Positions 42,289 through 45,261 of a DNA stretch of 45,261 nt are shown here, in pieces. Origin of the DNA: Rhodopseudomonas palustris. Its GTDB lineage: Bacteria; Pseudomonadota; Alphaproteobacteria; Rhizobiales; Xanthobacteraceae. The stretch spans positions 1 through 45,261 of the forward strand of contig NZ_QYYD01000033.1 in the NCBI RefSeq assembly GCF_003591005.1. The letters are read 5' to 3'. The notes beneath the pieces are model-generated. The model was not told the DNA's origin, searched no databases, and worked only from the letters and a program-made list of their open reading frames with translations. The position numbers were made by a program, and so were the translations under genes. Each line of letters starts with the position of its first letter. Positions within the stretch are counted from its first letter, which is position 1.

Positions 42289-42657
42289 TCAATACGGATC
42301 GTAATAGCCGTATCCCGGATAGCCGCCATAGGCCGGGCCACCGTAATAGCCGTAGCCGGGCCCGTAGTATCCCGGGCCGTAATAGTCACGGCGGGCCTGG
42401 CTGGCGGCGATCGCCCCGACGGTTCCGATAATGCCGGCGAACGCGGCCGCCGCCGCGGCATTGCCGCCGCCGCCGCGACGCACATAGCGCTTCTTGCGGG
42501 CGCTGAAATCAGTGACGTCGTGCTGCGACATGGATTTTTCGGACTTCGGCGCGGCGACCGCCGCGGTCGGCTGCACGCCGGCCAGCCCGATCGCCGCCAC
42601 CGTCGCGATCGCCATGGCGCGCACGCCGATCGATCGCCCATTGCTACGCTTCACCAT
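42289..42657 (-). CDS. Exported Gly/Tyr-rich hypothetical protein
   Basis: This 122-residue protein has a signal peptide (VRAMAIATVAAIGLAGVQPTAAVAA), a basic middle (ARKKRYVRRGGGG), one hydrophobic Ala/Gly segment (AAAAAFAGIIGTVGAIAA) and a C-terminal tail of Gly, Tyr and Pro (YYGPGYYGPGYGYYGG and on). The tail resembles Gly/Tyr-rich envelope proteins common in Bradyrhizobium relatives. GGAGG lies 6 bases before ATG 42657. Function is unknown; surface or periplasmic location is inferred. Confidence 0.75.
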   Translation of the reverse strand: MVKRSNGRSIGVRAMAIATVAAIGLAGVQPTAAVAAPKSEKSMSQHDVTDFSARKKRYVRRGGGGNAAAAAAFAGIIGTVGAIAASQARRDYYGPGYYGPGYGYYGGPAYGGYPGYGYYDPY

Positions 42658-42793
42658 CGGAAACCTCCGCCTCATATGGCCGCACCGCGGCCGCTGCAGG
42701 AACAACCCCAACGGGGCAGCGAAGGTTCCGCTGAGGAAACTCAACAGCACGTGTGATCGGTATCACGTATTCGGCAGAAGCAAACGCACCCCC

Positions 42794-42909
42794 GGTCATT
42801 GCGAGCCACCGGGTCCGGCCTTTGGCCGGCCCGATGACAAGCTCCCCGAAGCAATCCACCGCCGTGCACCGGGCTGGATCGCTTCGTCGCCGCGCTCCTC
42901 GCAATGACG
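42794..42909. repeat. Interspersed palindrome CGTCATTGCGAG, long variant
   Basis: A copy with ends GGTCATTGCGAGCC and CTCGCAATGACGG. Its middle differs from the copies at 9188 and 23771 (GGTCCGGCC/GGCCGGCCC hairpin). It lies just after ligC and before the Gly/Tyr-rich gene. Confidence 0.8.
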
Positions 42910-42929
42910 GGGAGAGGTCGGTTGGTCAA

Positions 42930-43889
42930 TCAGCCCTCGGCGAGCTGCCGGTCCAGGTCGTGCAGCACCTGGTAGCAGGGCAGCACCTGGGCGACTGACG
43001 AGTTCGGCTCGCGGCCTTCGCGGATCGCGGCGAAGAATTCGCGGTCCTGCAACTCGATGCCGTTCATCGAGACATCGACCTTGGAGACGTCGATCTTCTC
43101 TTCCTTGCCGTTCACCAGATCGTCGTAGCGGGCGATGTAGGTGCCGTTGTCGCAGATGTAGCGGAAGAAGGTGCCGAGCGGGCCGTCATTGTTGAACGAC
43201 AGCGACAGCGTGCAGATCGCGCCGTTTTCGGCCTTGAGCTGGATCGACATGTCCATGGCGATGCCGAGATCGGGATGGATCGGCCCCTGCACGGCGTTGG
43301 CCTTCACGATCGGCGAGCCCGCCTGATAGGCGAACAGGTCGACGGTGTGGGCGGCGTGATGCCACAACAGATGATCGGTCCAGCTGCGCGGCTGGCCGAG
43401 CGCGTTCATGTTGGTGCGGCGGAAGAAGTAGGTCTGCACATCCATCTGCTGGATGTTCAGTTCGCCGGCCTTGATCTTGTTGTGCACGTATTGATGGCTG
43501 GGATTGAAGCGGCGGGTGTGGCCGGCCATGGCCACGAGGCCGGTCTTCTTCTGCAGATCGACCACCGCCTGCGCGTCCTTCAGCGAATCCGCCAGCGGGA
43601 TCTCGATCTGGACGTGCTTGCCGGCATTGAGGCAGGCGATACCCTGCTCGGCGTGCATCTGGGTCGGCGTGCAGAGAATGACCGCGTCGACCTCCTTGAT
43701 CGCCAGCGCGTCGGCGAGCTCGGTCGAGACGTGACCGATGCCGTATTTCTTGGCGACTTCCTGGGTCGGCTCCAGCCGGCGGCCGATCAGCGACACCACC
43801 TCGACGCCGTCGATGTTCTTGATGCCGTCGAGATGCTTGATGCCGAACGCGCCCGCTCCCGCGAGCGCGACCTTGATCGATTTTGCCAT
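42930..43889 (-). CDS. ligC: 4-carboxy-2-hydroxymuconate-6-semialdehyde dehydrogenase
   Basis: This 319-residue NADP-dependent oxidoreductase of the Gfo/Idh/MocA family should oxidise the hemiacetal of the ring-cleavage product to 2-pyrone-4,6-dicarboxylate. The Rossmann motif is VALAGAGAFGIKHLDGI at the N-terminus; ILCTPTQMHAEQGIACLNAGKHVQIEIPL in pieces and GHTRRFNPSHQYVH are typical of LigC. Length (about 315 in the known enzyme) fits. It starts one base after the ligB stop, in an operon ligA-ligB-ligC, which confirms the assignment. Confidence 0.93.
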   Translation of the reverse strand: MAKSIKVALAGAGAFGIKHLDGIKNIDGVEVVSLIGRRLEPTQEVAKKYGIGHVSTELADALAIKEVDAVILCTPTQMHAEQGIACLNAGKHVQIEIPLADSLKDAQAVVDLQKKTGLVAMAGHTRRFNPSHQYVHNKIKAGELNIQQMDVQTYFFRRTNMNALGQPRSWTDHLLWHHAAHTVDLFAYQAGSPIVKANAVQGPIHPDLGIAMDMSIQLKAENGAICTLSLSFNNDGPLGTFFRYICDNGTYIARYDDLVNGKEEKIDVSKVDVSMNGIELQDREFFAAIREGREPNSSVAQVLPCYQVLHDLDRQLAEG

Positions 43890-43890
43890 A

Positions 43891-45134
<1,244 letters not shown>

Positions 45135-45182
45135 GGCGGAGTCTCCTCTAGGACTTGTTAGTTACGAAACGGGCGGCGGCCG

Positions 45183-45225
45183 CTCCCTCTCCCCGCGTGC
45201 GGGGAGAGGGGTGGGGTGAGGGGGC
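45183..45225. repeat. GC-rich palindromic repeat (CCCTCTCCCC family)
   Basis: Stem CCCTCTCCCCGC/GCGGGGAGAGGG followed by TGGGGTGAGGG, the same family as at 5420 and inside polA. It lies upstream of ligA at the right window edge; the last 36 bases show nothing else. Confidence 0.7.
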
Positions 45226-45261
45226 GTCTCCGCACAGCCGCCGCCCCACGCCCGCGACCCG

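Overview
The window is GC-rich, tightly packed bacterial chromosome. Gene content points to an alphaproteobacterium of the Bradyrhizobium/Rhodopseudomonas group, most like Rhodopseudomonas palustris: ligABC for meta-cleavage of protocatechuate, a ModE with two Mop domains, FixK/FNR-type boxes, a DUF2865 protein, an FCD-type GntR regulator, and families of short palindromic intergenic repeats typical of that group. This assignment is inference; no rRNA or tRNA gene was seen.

Layout. 0.2-9.1 kb holds housekeeping genes (glgP, a DUF2865 secreted protein, pyrE, polA) and two small unknown proteins. 9.3-17.1 kb is a two-gene, translationally coupled operon: a giant 1662-residue pyruvate:ferredoxin oxidoreductase with its own C-terminal ferredoxin, and a 942-residue protein that fuses the two halves of an NfnAB/SudAB-type NAD(P)H:ferredoxin oxidoreductase. 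A FixK/FNR-type box lies upstream. 17.5-27.4 kb mixes molybdenum and redox genes: a DUF2478 gene behind a candidate Mo-box, a diheme cytochrome c peroxidase followed by a pentaheme NapC/TorC-type cytochrome, a Dps, an outer-membrane protein, then mop, modE, modA, modB, modC and a second, His-rich DUF2478 gene. 27.4-30.3 kb is a divergent pair: a cyanobactin-protease-like subtilase that has lost its nucleophile, and a SARP/TPR regulator whose promoter carries three GCGTGA repeats at exactly 11-bp spacing. 30.4-34.3 kb is a leftward run of small hypothetical proteins, a thioesterase and a nitronate monooxygenase. 34.8-41.1 kb is a rightward catabolic operon with overlapping or close genes: substrate-binding protein, ATPase, permease, crotonase, ADP-forming acyl-CoA synthetase and GntR regulator. 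41.1-45.1 kb carries a DedA-like membrane protein, a HisE-type pyrophosphatase, a Gly/Tyr-rich exported protein and ligABC.

How the genes may work together. The PFOR-Nfn pair would link pyruvate/acetyl-CoA exchange to ferredoxin and pyridine nucleotides under low oxygen. The peroxidase and pentaheme cytochrome could form a quinol-to-peroxide branch. The mod genes and at least one DUF2478 gene appear to share ModE control. The 34.8-41.1 kb operon looks like uptake, CoA activation and processing of an unidentified organic acid.

The observations I rate most worth following are the PFOR-Nfn pair, the DNA polymerase I whose proofreading residues are all replaced, and the pseudo-subtilase/SARP locus.
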